Assembly (NCBI GenBank): GCA_002104905.1
Contig: MCFE01000282.1
Coordinates: 39,572 to 103,571, forward strand
Direction: 5' to 3'
DNA length: 64,000 nucleotides
Source: Basidiobolus meristosporus CBS 931.73
Taxonomy: Eukaryota; Basidiobolomycota; Basidiobolomycetes; Basidiobolales; Basidiobolaceae
Of the stretch, positions 47,802 through 58,651 are shown piece after piece. Each line of letters opens with the position of its first letter. Within the stretch, counting starts at the first letter, position 1. Under the pieces are notes generated by a model. That model made no database searches and was not told where the DNA came from. It worked only from the letters and a program-made list of their open reading frames with translations. Position numbers and translations under genes: made by a program.

Positions 47802-48296
47802 TTGGCCTCTACACTAGTCGTTCTAGAGATATCTCGTAGCCAATCATCGGCGGCTGGGTGGATATATATGACCCGCCTACAGGTGTTTACTTTGCTCCTT
47901 TGCAGACTGCGAAGATACTCTTTCCCTTCCGTCCTCGTCCTCCAAACTGGATTCATGCCTGGTTGCAAGCAGATTAGTCCCCACAAAACCCTGAACAACC
48001 AGGTCGAGGCTTGGGTTCCCATATACAAAAACCTAGAGCACAAGGGTGTTAGTGTAGATATGGCTCATGCGACAATAAACAGTGAACACTTGGAAACGCT
48101 CGCGAGCTCTCTGAAGCGAATGGTAGCTCACAACGACTGTAAAAAAATGAACCCTCAAGGAGAAAAGAACTTTCCTCAGTCAGAATACGTCTCTTTTCCA
48201 CGCTATGATGTTCTTAAACTAGATTCAGACCACTGCGAATCTGAACCCATAAAAAAGAGCACAACGATAGCTTATCTGTTGGAGTACTTTTTCTAA
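47802..48296 (+). CDS. Hypothetical protein, possible diverged relative of the 47231 frame
   Basis: 164-codon frame. The first 60 residues look non-coding in character. The second half (VDMAHATINSEHLETLASSLKRM ... NFPQSEYVSFPRYDVLKL) is more protein-like, and its YVSFP motif recalls YVTFP in the preceding frame. An upstream intron could remove the first part. Competing frames lie on the other strand. Weak call. Confidence 0.3.
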   Translation: MASTLVVLEISRSQSSAAGWIYMTRLQVFTLLLCRLRRYSFPSVLVLQTGFMPGCKQISPHKTLNNQVEAWVPIYKNLEHKGVSVDMAHATINSEHLETLASSLKRMVAHNDCKKMNPQGEKNFPQSEYVSFPRYDVLKLDSDHCESEPIKKSTTIAYLLEYFF

Positions 48297-48299
48297 ACC

Positions 48300-50233
48300 C
48301 AAATCTCGCCCACGTTGATTACACCAAAACACCCTCGAAGTTCCTTCCCGAAGTCCTTCAGCGCCAAAAACGTACTCATTTTCAGTTTCCGCTTGTGCAG
48401 GCACCCCATCCCCAATGACAAACCATAGCTTTGTGAATGTTTTAGATAGACCGTCACTCACTGCTTTCAGTTGAGCAATTATTAATGCAAATAGAATATA
48501 CCCAGCATTTCTCATAAGATATCTAATGGTTTATATAATCTCTGTGTGCCATGAGAATGTGCCATCTCGTAGTTGATTTTTGTATTTCCCTTGCTGGCTT
48601 CGATCTTATCGTAATTTGAATGGGGTTTCACATAGTGGTCACCGGTAATTCCTCGGTAATTCCTCGGTAATGGCTTGTTTCACTGTAATCTCTAGTCAAT
48701 TTTTTGGGCCAAATCCCCGTAAATCCCGTAAATCCCGCATACGGGCCGACAACAAAACGAACATAGGTTTGTCAGCTTCAGGGGTTTTATTAGGAGTAAG
48801 GGTGCAGCGAATGATCAAGCATGGTCATGGCAAGTAAAAGAAGAGTGCAGGGAGTGATCATAACATATAGGTAGATGGACTTGGTGACAAGTATTATATA
48901 TCCAATCCAATTGACTGCGGACAACTAATATTGATTCATATACCTGGTGAGTTTATTTTGGTTGTTGTGAAGAGGAGGGTAGTGGTCTTCCCCAAAAGAT
49001 TGTGACATGATTTCTATACGGTTCCACCAAAAATATTGAGTACTGATTGGGGTTATGTGTCACTACTTGTATCTAACGTTTCTATCTTGTGGCTTCATGT
49101 GAGTATCTAACATTAATGTCATGAGGATTTCTGGAAACCTCCCTTACCAAACGTGTTGATCAGGTGATTAATGATCAATTGCGCAATAATCGATCATATC
49201 TCGATAAATACTACCAGCCAATGATAACTTCAAGGTCCCAAGAATGGTAGAAAGCAAACCTGGCTCTCTAAATCTCAATATACAAAAATTCGGAACTACC
49301 TGGAATGGCCTAGATTTATGGCAGAGGCTTTAAGCTACAGCATCTACTTGTACGGTGGCTGGCATACTTGACGAGATGTGGGGAAAATTATGCCAACAAT
49401 ACCTCGCTTCCTTTAGGCATGATCATAAATTACCGGCTAGATTTTCTCAGGTTCTTAGCGGTGAATGGTCTCACCACTGTTATTTCGAGTGATAATACAC
49501 GGTACTTCAATGGTTAGTGCTTGATGCTTGTCCAACGAATTCTACGGCCAAATCAGTGTGTCATGTGGGTGAAATACAATACGTGGCGCCACCATTCAAG
49601 TGCTCATCAAGGTGATATCCCAAGCGTCGGGATTGCCACCAGCCGTTCCCAAACCTATTGATTACTAACTGGTGGGTTAACCCTCCTCCACGAAGCTTGA
49701 TTTCCATAAAAGTTTGTTGAGTATTGATTGCGCTTTGTTTATGGAGTGAATGTGATCCCGAACGGGTGGACCGCCTTGACTAACAACACGTACTATGCAT
49801 GGCTAGAATATGGTGGGGATACTCAAGACATTTATATGAGGATTTATCTCGTAGTTACATCATTACAGCAGATTATACTTGCAGCAACCAAGATCAAATC
49901 AAGGTGATACAGTACTTGAACCATGTACTTGGTTCATTTTTAAAACCAAGCCCGCTACTATACTTTTTAGGATAAGATCTCCCTGGCCGAGAAACTATTT
50001 GTGGTTCAATCTGGTGGGGCAGAGACTATATAAGGCACCATCCTGCTGGAAAGGATGCCATTCCTGGCCGGATCTCCCCGGTACAGTTATTTATGTCGCG
50101 ATTCTGACTGTATATGGCTCGATCATTCCAAATATCTTTTTCTAAATTTGTGATGGTGAACATAGGTAATAAGGTTTAGTGGAGAAGTTGGTGTTTCACG
50201 TTTTCACCTTTATTTATCAACAATCCTGCAAAT
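48300..50233. other. Long intergenic stretch, no gene recognised
   Basis: About 1.9 kb. A minus-strand frame at 48515-48225 starts with a hydrophobic MRNAGYILFALIIAQL but has no other support. Short direct repeats occur at 48646-48672 (GGTAATTCCTC, three times) and at 48712-48740 (CGTAAATCC). The rest is AT-rich with chance frames only. Confidence 0.4.
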
Positions 50234-50941
50234 CTATTTCGAGGGTAGCGCCTTTAGTGCAGTCTCTAAACTAATAACACTAGCTTGTTGTGGGAAGAAC
50301 TCATCTAGAAGAATCTGACTGAGTGAGTAGCTTGGATCAATCACGTTCTCTCGGATCACGTAGATTTGATAGTCCATGTCGCTACAGGTTCTGAGGGTGG
50401 CGAGAATAACACCAGAGGTGTATGCTCCAGAAAGAACCACCGTATCAATGAGATTTGCCCGGAGCAACAGAGGAAGTGTCGATTCGAACATCGCATTGAA
50501 TCGACGTTTCTGGACTACGAAATCTCCTTCCTGGGGGGCCACATTGGAGATGATATCGCGCTGGGTGGAATTGGTCAGAAGCTCATTCGCACTAACGTAG
50601 GGGTAGAACGCTTTGTTCGCCTTGTTAGGGGGGAACTCGGGATATCCGGGAGTAAACTGGACCTGGGAGTAAGCAATCATGGGGAAGCGACCCTTAGCCT
50701 TGAGCGCATGTGTGGCATTGTACCATTTTTCGGAAGCGGTGATGAACTCGGTCTGAGCAGTCTTGTTTTGCACACCATACACGATGCCGTACTCGTAGTC
50801 AAGGAACAGGTAAGCTGTGCGGTCGTTGAACTTCAACTCAGAGTCAGCCAGCTTCCCGGTGGAGTTGTTCACCGAGGGAGAAAGCTCAGCAGCTGCAAGA
50901 GCGGCACAAAGTAGGACACCAAGCGGAAAGAAGAATCTCAT
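50234..50941 (-). CDS. Secreted isochorismatase-fold hydrolase
   Basis: A single-exon gene of about 235 residues. The start at 50941 (MRFFFPLGVLLCAALAAAEL) gives a clean signal peptide; an ATG seven codons upstream would add MLEYQKT. Isochorismatase-fold marks: LFLDYEYG (catalytic Asp), a Lys in VVQKRRFNAMFESTLPLLLRANLIDTVVLSGAYTSGVILATLRTCSDMDYQ split over two conserved strands, and the non-proline cis bond region GAYTSG. At the usual nucleophile position the Cys is replaced by Gly, as in isochorismatases proper rather than nicotinamidases. It has an inverted duplicate head-to-head at 51269. Substrate unknown. Confidence 0.82.
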   Translation of the reverse strand: MRFFFPLGVLLCAALAAAELSPSVNNSTGKLADSELKFNDRTAYLFLDYEYGIVYGVQNKTAQTEFITASEKWYNATHALKAKGRFPMIAYSQVQFTPGYPEFPPNKANKAFYPYVSANELLTNSTQRDIISNVAPQEGDFVVQKRRFNAMFESTLPLLLRANLIDTVVLSGAYTSGVILATLRTCSDMDYQIYVIRENVIDPSYSLSQILLDEFFPQQASVISLETALKALPSK

Positions 50942-51268
50942 TGTTTTTTGATATTCAAGCACATTCCCAACAGTGTATATATATATGAATCCAACTATAG
51001 TGGCTGGATCTACGTTTTACTATTTCTGGGTCACAAAAAAGCGTCGATAAGTCAAAATAGAAGCTTTTTCTTCATAAAGGATATATTTGGATAATCTTTA
51101 GTGCGAGAATTAATGAAAACCAACACTTTATTTGAGTTTTCGAATCGTGACATGCTGGCATGCTGACTAATTGCTGATCTTTTTCCTTCGGCCACTTTCT
51201 GAAGCAACAAAATTCATGTCTTGCTCATTATATATACCATTGATGCTGTACTTGTGAATCAAAAGACA
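50942..51268. promoter_or_regulatory. Shared divergent promoter of the inverted duplicate pair
   Basis: 327 bp spacer between the two head-to-head copies. TATATATATA at about 50974-50984 serves the left copy; ATTATATATACC near 51227-51238 serves the right copy. The spacer itself is not obviously palindromic, so only the coding parts and a few leader bases were duplicated or homogenised. Confidence 0.5.
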
Positions 51269-52098
51269 ATGAGATTCTTCTTTCCGCTTGGTGTCCTACT
51301 TTGTGCCGCTCTTGCAGCTGCTGAGCTTTCTCCCTCGGTGAACAACTCCACCGGGAAGCTGACTGACTCTGAGTTGAAGTTCAACGACCGCACAGCTTAC
51401 CTAGTTCCTTGACTACGAGTACGGCATCGTGTATGGTGTGCAAAACAAGACTGCTCAGACCGAGTTCATCACCGCTTCCGAAAAATGGTACAATGCCACA
51501 CATGCGCTCAAGGCTAAGGGTCGCTTCCCCATGATTGCTTACTCCCAGGTCCAGTTTACTCCCGGATATCCCGAGTTCCCCCCTAACAAGGCGAACAAAG
51601 CGTTCTACCCCTACGTTAGCGCGAATGAGCTTCTGACCAATTCCACCCAGCGCGATATCATCTCCAATGTGGCCCCCCAGGAAGGAGATTTCGTAGTTCC
51701 AGAAACGTCGATTCGATGCGATGTTCGAATCGACGCTTCCTCTTTTGCTCCGGGCAAATCTCATTGATACGGTGGTTCTTTCTGGAGCATACACCTCTGG
51801 TGTTGTCCTTTCCACCCTCAGAACCTGTAGCGACATGGACTATCAAATCTACGTGATCCGAGAGAATGTAATCGATCCAAGCTATACTCTGAGCCAAGCC
51901 CTACTGGATGACTTCTTCCCACAACAGGCTAGCGTGATTAGCCTAGAGGCCGCATTGAAGGCGTTACCCAATGCTGGACACGAAGAGTCGCACGAAAAAA
52001 GGGAAAAAAATTCAGCATACGCACATAATATGAAGCGCGTATTGTCCGTGCCATTAAGTTTAGCCGTGTTTGCCTGGGTAGCCACAGCCGTACTTTAA
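51269..52098 (+). pseudogene. Broken inverted duplicate of the isochorismatase-fold gene
   Basis: Nearly identical to 50941-50240 over about 690 bp in inverted orientation. Two single-base insertions break it. One is at about 51402 (CCTAGTTCC where the sister has CCTGTTCC), giving a stop soon after. The other is at about 51690 (GTAGTTCCAG against GTAGTCCAG), again shifting frame. Past the common region this copy has a different C-terminus: a charged linker (HEESHEKREKN) and a hydrophobic end (VPLSLAVFAWVATAVL) resembling a GPI signal. The ancestor of this copy was therefore probably surface-anchored, whereas the intact sister ends at LPSK and should be secreted. Confidence 0.85.
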
Positions 52099-53262
52099 TA
52101 AATGACCCATCCCAATTTCCCATCAATTTGTGAGCACAATGAAAAAATAGATGGTAAGTACGGTATTTGGGTATTTTACAAGGGTAAATGCGGTCGTTTC
52201 TGACCCGGCATTGTAGTGTGGAGATGCTTGCTACGGTGAATGCAGTACACTGTTTAGATACCAGTAAAACCGACTATCTGTCATCCACGAAGTTTATAAT
52301 AAAAAATGGTGCCTATTGTATGTACATTCAATCAGGAAGATTAGACATAGTTGAAGGCTTCGAATTGCACACGCCTTGCACTTTTTAGCTATAAGGTATG
52401 CAATAGTAGCCGTGTGCTTCCCTCCAACGATTGTGAAATGGCAACGGTTGAGACGGTCTTTGTCAGATAAGGCTCCTCACCCTATGATTATTTTTCATAT
52501 TTTTTATTACCCAATGAATAGAACCTGTTCGTCTTGCTTGAAATGGGTATTCAATAGAGCTGGCGTAGAGCAGAATATGAATACTTTACTCACAATAGGT
52601 AAAGCCTTGAAGTACGGCATATGGCAAGAACACCCTAACATATTCAGGGTTTTGGGCGCTGGCATATTCCCAGAGACTACCATTACCAAGGAGTCAGGGC
52701 TCGCTATTGCCAAAAAAGTACTAATGGGGCAAAATCTCCATTACACGAAGTCTCTGCAGATCTCAAGAAGGAAACATATCTAAATACGAGCATCCATATG
52801 CAGTATTATGCGAGGATATTAATTCCATGCACTTATTAACGGAAGCTAGCCAGCATCGAGCACCTTCAATACCTACAAAAGAAGGTAATCGTGGTTTCAT
52901 ACATCGTTGTATATGGAGCTGCGCTTCACCAATCAACCTTGTACTCAATAGATAAAGCTGCGTGAATCTCCATCTCTTTGCTATAGTAACAAGTTCAGGT
53001 AAAATTGGCTTGCACAACCCCAAGAAGATACTAACTGGGCAGAGCTTAGCACGCTCGAATATAGCATATACGATACGCTTTAATCATATCTCTAAACGAA
53101 GCTTTCCCAGAAAGGTAAAACCAAAATGGACCAGCGTAAACTTCAATGTTGAAAGACCTGCATGGTGTGGCAAAAATTTCTTGTACGTTCTAGATCCCCA
53201 GATGTTCATATGCAGCGTTTTTATAAATACCGCTGTCTACTCAAACAAAAAAACCAAAAGAA
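52099..53262. other. Intergenic sequence, no clear gene
   Basis: A 135-codon plus frame at 52376-52783 and a 108-codon frame at 52962-53288 are open but show no domain. Both contain a loosely similar stretch (AKKVLMGQNL and PKKILTGQSL), which may reflect an old local duplication. A TATA box (TATAAATA) at about 53221 serves the next gene. Confidence 0.35.
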
Positions 53263-53658
53263 ATGAGGCTCCCAACATTCCTCATTAGTGCCGGCCTCTT
53301 CATCAGTGGTGGATCTGCTGCCAAATGGCATTTCTACTTGACTTCCAAGGGCTCCTTCTACATTCCGGGTGGAGATGCTTACATGGACTTTGCTAATGGT
53401 GAGGGCTACAAGTGTGCTGATAGATGGGGATTCAACGATAAAAACACCTGGAGCAGCATGGTCAGCAGAGGTCCTTCCTACCACTGTGGCCAGGTCTGGG
53501 GGTGGGACTTGGACAACTACAAGGAAACCGGAAATGACTATACTGGATACAAAGCAAGTGTTGACGTTATCTTGTACTATGCCAACACCTCAAGAAGAAA
53601 GAATGGAGTTTCAGTTACCACAACTGGCCTGAGCCACACCATTGAAGTCGATATCTAA
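53263..53658 (+). CDS. Small secreted protein
   Basis: A single exon of 131 residues with a clear signal peptide (MRLPTFLISAGLFISGGSAA). The mature part is rich in Tyr, Trp, Gly and Asp (KWHFYLTSKGSFYIPGG, QVWGWDLDNYKETGNDYTGYK) and has two cysteines, in YKCADRW and YHCGQVW, likely one disulfide. TATAAATA lies about 40 bp upstream of the ATG. The pattern of a beta-rich, small, secreted protein at the edge of a repeat-rich subtelomere is common among fungal effectors and lectin-like proteins. I do not recognise the family and claim no toxicity. Confidence 0.7.
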   Translation: MRLPTFLISAGLFISGGSAAKWHFYLTSKGSFYIPGGDAYMDFANGEGYKCADRWGFNDKNTWSSMVSRGPSYHCGQVWGWDLDNYKETGNDYTGYKASVDVILYYANTSRRKNGVSVTTTGLSHTIEVDI

Positions 53659-54432
53659 ATATACACAGCGGGTACCTAATTCACATGTCGTCCGCAATAG
53701 TCAAATAAATCAAGGAAATTTACTTTCAATGGAGGCCGACTAACTCATCTCAGTAACCAGATTAATATGTAGTACAGATGATAAAAGCCTTAAGTGGCTC
53801 TACCTATGCCACTGACAGTGCTATACACTATTATCAGCATTCAAGCCAACTTTGTTGAATATATATAATGAATTCTATTTCCTGGACTTGGCGCTTTTTC
53901 TCATACGCCATCCATACACCAGCAAAGCAATACCTTATTGGCCTGCACAGTGGTATACTAGTACGGGATATACATGAGTTACTGAACTAATTGATTCAGA
54001 AGTAAAGCATGCAAGGTTATTGCAAATATATATTGATCTAGAAATCCGAAATGTGCAAGTGATCATTTTGAGTAAAGCGTTGCAGTCCAATGGGTGTGAT
54101 GGTAAACTTTGGACCGGCAAATAGATTAGGGCAGTATGTGTAAATACTCAAGGGTTAAATACTTTCCAAAAAGTGGTTGCACTAATCTATTACTAACCAA
54201 ATAGAGATTAGCGTAATGGGGAAGGAGATTGACAAAATACCACCTTGGCAGTATTTAATATGGTTGAATACTTTAATCCCAAGAGCAATACCAGCAAACA
54301 TATGGTAGTTGTTTGTTTGTATGATTCCAATGGCCGCTGGATTTAAAAAGTTGGTAAGGAGAATTAATCTTATGTAGTGTGAGGGCTGCAAAGTTGTCCA
54401 CACTGGCAAAAGTTTTGGGAGTTTTTACTCCT
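53659..54432. other. AT-rich intergenic sequence
   Basis: No gene. This is the border between the gene island and the right-hand repeat block. Confidence 0.4.
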
Positions 54433-54983
54433 TGTTGTGCATCAACATTTAAAACTTGACCAATTTTACTATATTAAGAAATCTGGTACCTTAGCTGATT
54501 TTCCCTAACCTAAAAATAACTAATCCCAGTTATGGTTTATTTTATCCCAATTCAGAATCTATTTTTAGCTGTCACACCTGACCAATTTTCATGCTGTCAT
54601 TACATTATCAACTAATCTGCCAAGCCTTCCCAGGTGATTAGTCATTTGAGATCTATTCAACCACTTAGCAGTTGCCAATACATCAGCTGATTGATGATGC
54701 AGTTTTCATGTATCTTATGTGCCTATCAACACTCAAGTTGATTCCATTTAATCCAGTCTCTTGGTGCTTACTAATTCAACTTGATGAGAAAAGTGTAAAT
54801 AAAGTTTACTGATCCTTTTGGTTTAGTGTGCCTCAGCAAAATTAAGAAATCAACAATTCTGTTCTAGTTTCCACCCAAGCTTTGCATAGCTAGTACTCCC
54901 AAGAACACCAAGCCTAGCCTGCATAGTAAAACAACTCCATTGCCTTTATAGCCAAACCCAGCTAAATCCAAGACCAAAGTTCC
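54433..54983 (-). repeat. Truncated solo LTR of the 697-bp family
   Basis: Begins TGTTGTGCATC, the reverse complement of the LTR end, and follows the family in reverse as far as the AAGACCAA block. It then loses similarity, so about 145 bp of the LTR start are missing. It is more diverged than the two full copies at 16885 and 56709. Confidence 0.8.
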
Positions 54984-55439
54984 CCATGAGTAATCTCAAA
55001 GTTGGAATTTGTTAGATTTTTAGGTGGTATTCAGCTGGTATAATGATAGTATTTTGCTGGTATCCAGCTGGTATTTCTGCAGTAAATTTCAGTTGCAATT
55101 TTTGGCAAAAGCAATGAGCAGCTGATTACCAAACTTGGCTTCAATGCTAGTTGGCCCAGTCTCCCCCAGGAAAGTACGTCTACTTGTCTGCTGAGAAGCT
55201 AGTATCTTAGGGTCAGGGTTATAGTGCTTTATTGGGAAATTTGCACATGAAGTGTAGTCTTGAAATATGTCAAAGTCATATGAGTACAGCAACTAATATA
55301 AAATGACAAATACATTGCCAGTAAAAGGGGTCAAGGAAACTGTAAAAGCTTTAAAAGACAAGTTGTGAACACAAGAAATTTACAGTACCATTCATTGCCT
55401 TATACTGCAACCAAGCTAACCCAATGAAAAATTATTGTA
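54984..55439. other. Repeat-rich sequence without a gene
   Basis: AT-rich; short repeats such as CAGCTGGTAT at about 55032 and 55063. Nothing else recognised. Confidence 0.3.
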
Positions 55440-56708
55440 ATGATCCTGTCAAAAGGCTGTCACAAATTTAAAGTCCCATGACTAAGAGGTACTGATACCA
55501 GCAGGACACCATCCTGAGACCATTGAAAAATAATTGCACCCCAGATTTTGCAAAAAACTTAGTCAAAATTTTTGTCACAATGAAATATAAGTGGCTTTTG
55601 ATTGGTACCCTGCCAATTTGCTCACTTTCTGATCCCAGACACTCTATCACCTCCTACATTTGTATGCATCAATTGGCTATTGCTGCTTTTTCACACTCCT
55701 TACTTTCTGACTCAACCATTTCTCTTACTTTTCCTGCGTACAAATTGATTTATTTCTGTTGAAACTTCAGTTGTACCCCAATTGCCATTTGTATTGACCT
55801 ATACAAGTCCCTATACCCTACACTAACATTAAGCCCAACCCCACACTCAACAAGTAACTCCACTAAAATCCACCACTCAATAATTATTTCTGCAGTAATG
55901 CTCTAGTTCCACAACTTTAGCAGGAACCCAATGGCTTTATGCCACTGTTCATTCACTGGTTCCCACACTTCCTGGCCTTCAGCCAACACTGCAAGGTCTA
56001 GCACATCATCTACCAGTCTTTGCTATAAATCCTTGCAATATTCAAGTGCGTTTTCTTAAGCACTGCTCCTGAGGAAGTGTTGCAACCTCTTGGTGTGCCT
56101 ATTAATGTTCCAAAATTCTACCAAAGGCATTGTGATAGTCTTTTGAGTTCTTGATGTTGTATCCTTGTCTGTCAGTGGGATCTCCACTCTGTCAACAATG
56201 GAAGATGTGGAGTTTGTGGTAGACATATTGCCTTTTTCTGCAAACTCATCTACCTTGCTGGAGTGTAGCTCAACTGGCAGCACTTCCAACTCTTGTGAAA
56301 ACAGCTGTTTTCTTGTTAGTAATTCTTCTTGGGTATCATGGGATTCAGTGTGTTCTGGGCTTGCAGCATTAATTGGCAAGAACTACAGTTTTGTTTGAAT
56401 GCTTCCCTGCCTCAGGCTTGGGTAGACAATTGTTCCTTTACCTTTTCCTTTATCACTGCCTGGTCTTTCACTGCTACTTTGTCTGAGTGCTTCTTGTAAT
56501 GAACTATGTTTTGTCCTCAATAAATTCTGCTCTGACACATCAGTTTTGACCTACTTGTCCCTTGCTGGCACTCTTCTGGCAAACCAACATTTCTTTCCCA
56601 TTTGTTTGGAGCTCTCAGCTGTAGTTGCAACAGGCTCCTGTAAAAGATGCTGGTTTTCATCACTGCAAGGTCCTTCACTGCTACATTGACCAAGTACTTC
56701 TTGAGTGG

Positions 56709-57405
56709 TGTTGTATCCAAGAGAAAGTGTAATAAAACTCTTGAATGGTTTAACTGAACCAAAGGGACAATTAAGTGCAGAATCTTAGAATTGTCAGAGA
56801 GTGGCGGAAATATTAGCAGAAAGATTCTGATCTAATATTGGTCTTGGATATAGCTGGGTTGGCTATAAAGACAATGATATTTGTTTGCTAGGCAGGCTAG
56901 GCTTGGTGTTCTTTGGAGTGCTAGATATACTAGGCTTGGATAGAAACTAGAACGGAATTGTTGGATTCTTATTTTTGCTGAGACAGAATCTTAATTTTGT
57001 TGAGACACACACTAAACCAAAAGGTTCAGTAAACTTTATTTATACTTTTCTGATCAAGTTGAATTAGTAAGCACCAAGGGACTGGATTGATTGAAATCAA
57101 TTTGGGTGTTCATAGGTGCATAAGATAAATGAAAATTACATCATCAATCAACTGATGTCTTGGCAACTGCACCATGGTTGGATAGATCTCAGATGACTAA
57201 TCACCTGGGAAGGCTTGGCAGATAGGTTGATAACGTAATGACCATTTGAAAATAGATCAGGTGTGATAGCTAAAAATAGATTCTGAGGTGGGATAAAATA
57301 AACTGTAACTGGGATTTGTTATGTTTGGGTTAGGGAAAGTCAGTTAGGGTACTAGATTTTCAAACGGAGTAAAATTGGCTAAGTTTTAAATGTTGATGCA
57401 CAACA
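56709..57405 (+). repeat. Solo LTR (697-bp family) with perfect target duplication
   Basis: Starts TGTTGTATCC and ends GATGCACAACA, flanked by AGTGG at 56704-56708 and 57406-57410. 697 bp, the same length as the copy at 16885-17581. It sits inside copy C of the coiled-coil repeat. Solo LTRs arise by recombination between the two LTRs of a full element. Confidence 0.93.
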
Positions 57406-57607
57406 AGTGGTACTGTGCTTTTTCCATAACAAGTGTTGTGCTGGTGCATCTGTTTCAGCCAGCTTGTCCCTAACTAATACTTTTCCAGCCACCTAACATC
57501 TCTTTGATGCTTATCTGGAGCTTTTGACCCTGCTTGTAACAGGCTCTTGAGGAAGCCACTGGTCTTTAGCCATGGCACCCTTGTTTTTCTGCCTTTGATA
57601 TTTTCTG

Positions 57608-58054
57608 CTATTCTTGAGAAACTGTCTTAGCATTGATGGCCCAAAATCCATTTGCCTGTCTGAATCTAGGATAATGCTTATGGAACAAGTCAAGTGCATT
57701 CTGCTTGGCCTTGAGTTCCTGATGGTCCCATGGTATGCTGGCCTTAAGGTGAAGGCATCCTAGACTTCTGATGGCCTCTTGAATATTAGCCCACTTGTCA
57801 ATATTGCACTCAATAGCTTCATGGATCTTCAATGTCTTTTGATTTTTAGGCTGTGGTATAAACACCACATTGTCTCCCTCCCATGCTGTGATAGGTTTAT
57901 CTGTGGGCTTTATCTTGGGGCACTGATATTGAGCTGCAAAGACTGTGCTGTGTTCCTCTGCTGTTACAGTGGGAACTGGCTCAATTCTCAGCTGTAACAT
58001 TGAGCTACTTGATTTCCTTCTTTGCAGCAAAGATACTGCTTTCTCTACCTGCAA
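57608..58054 (-). pseudogene. Repeat-family protein, middle part of copy C
   Basis: A 148-codon open frame, the longest surviving piece of this family. N-terminal helix QVEKAVSLLQ, then TAEEHSTVFAAQYQCP, TDKPITAWEGDNVVFIPQP, and a basic/aromatic C-terminal part with HKHYPRFRQANGFWAINA. No recognised domain. Conservation of the first half with copies A and B shows past coding function. Confidence 0.5.
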
Positions 58055-58363
58055 TATTGATTGCTCTACATGTATTATCTGCTAATCCTGTTTCTGAACT
58101 ATTTCCTGATTTCTCTGGGCAATTGCATCTGTACTATCAGCCACTGCACCTAATTGCATCAGTAGTGCTTTGGTATGAGCTGGCAACAAACTTGCTGATA
58201 TGGGTGGTGGTGATGTTATGATGGCCACTTGCTGGTCTTCAACTGAGGGTACTGCATTGGCTACATTCTCATCTGCCTGAGCATAATGTCAAGCTTGTGG
58301 CTTCACAGAGGTTCTCAATTACCTACTTGACTGAGAGCCTTGGAGTCCATGTTATTACCTTCA

Positions 58364-58440
58364 TTTAGGGGGATGATAACCACCAAAGGGTGAAATCTTT
58401 ATTTAATTCATAAACAAAGAAGCCAAGTTTGAACATGAAT
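58364..58440 (-). mobile_element. 5'-truncated retroelement tail at a telomeric junction (unit S1)
   Basis: TTTAGGGGG at 58364-58372 is followed by a tail matching the LINE 3' UTR. The hairpin arms are 58380-58384 and 58389-58393 (loop AAAG), then GAAATCTTTATTTAA and AAAGAAGCCAAG. Only about 68 bp of the element remain. It is the oldest, most centromere-proximal of three stacked units. Confidence 0.75.
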
Positions 58441-58455
58441 TTAGGGTTAGGGGGG
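58440..58455. repeat. Internal telomeric stretch at the SINE 3' junction
   Basis: TTTAGGGTTAGGGGGG: two telomeric repeats ending in six G. Confidence 0.85.
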
Positions 58456-58532
58456 AGGAAAGTCACCAAGTGGTGAAATCTTTATTTACTTATGACAAGT
58501 ATCTAAAGAAGCCAAGTTAATCTGAAGTTATT

Positions 58533-58651
58533 CCTAGAAAGCTAGGTCTGAGAGATATCTTCCTGGTAAGCCAGGTCTGAGAGTTGAGAAGCTGAGTGGT
58601 ACTATATTTCCTAGTTAGCTAGGTCTGAGAGAGGTTTCCTGGAAAGCCAGG
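58533..58651. repeat. Four short palindromic hairpins in the SINE body
   Basis: CCTAGAAAGCTAGG (58533-58546), CCTGGTAAGCCAGG (58562-58575), CCTAGTTAGCTAGG (58610-58623) and CCTGGAAAGCCAGG (58638-58651), each followed by a TCTGAGA-like box. They form two pairs, spaced 29 and 28 bp within a pair. Stems alternate between an A-T and a G-C pair, keeping pairing. Confidence 0.9.

Larger units (their letters stand above)
55440..58363 (-). mobile_element. Unclassified repeat family, copy C
   Basis: Collinear with 8861-10850 in the same orientation, interrupted by a solo LTR at 56709-57405. The minus strand retains coding pieces. 58054-57608 carries VEKAVSLLQRRKSSSS, TAEEHSTVFAAQYQCP and a further C-terminal stretch (SLGCLHLKASIPWDHQELKAKQ). 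56379-56056 carries the QELE-type piece. The right edge at about 58363 is abrupt: the match to copy A stops exactly where a TTTAGGGGG-retroelement tail begins. That edge looks like an old broken or eroded chromosome end onto which telomeric sequence was added. Confidence 0.65.

Noticed and set aside
52376-52783. 135-codon frame as a gene
   Set aside because: No domain, odd composition and no start context; kept only as intergenic.
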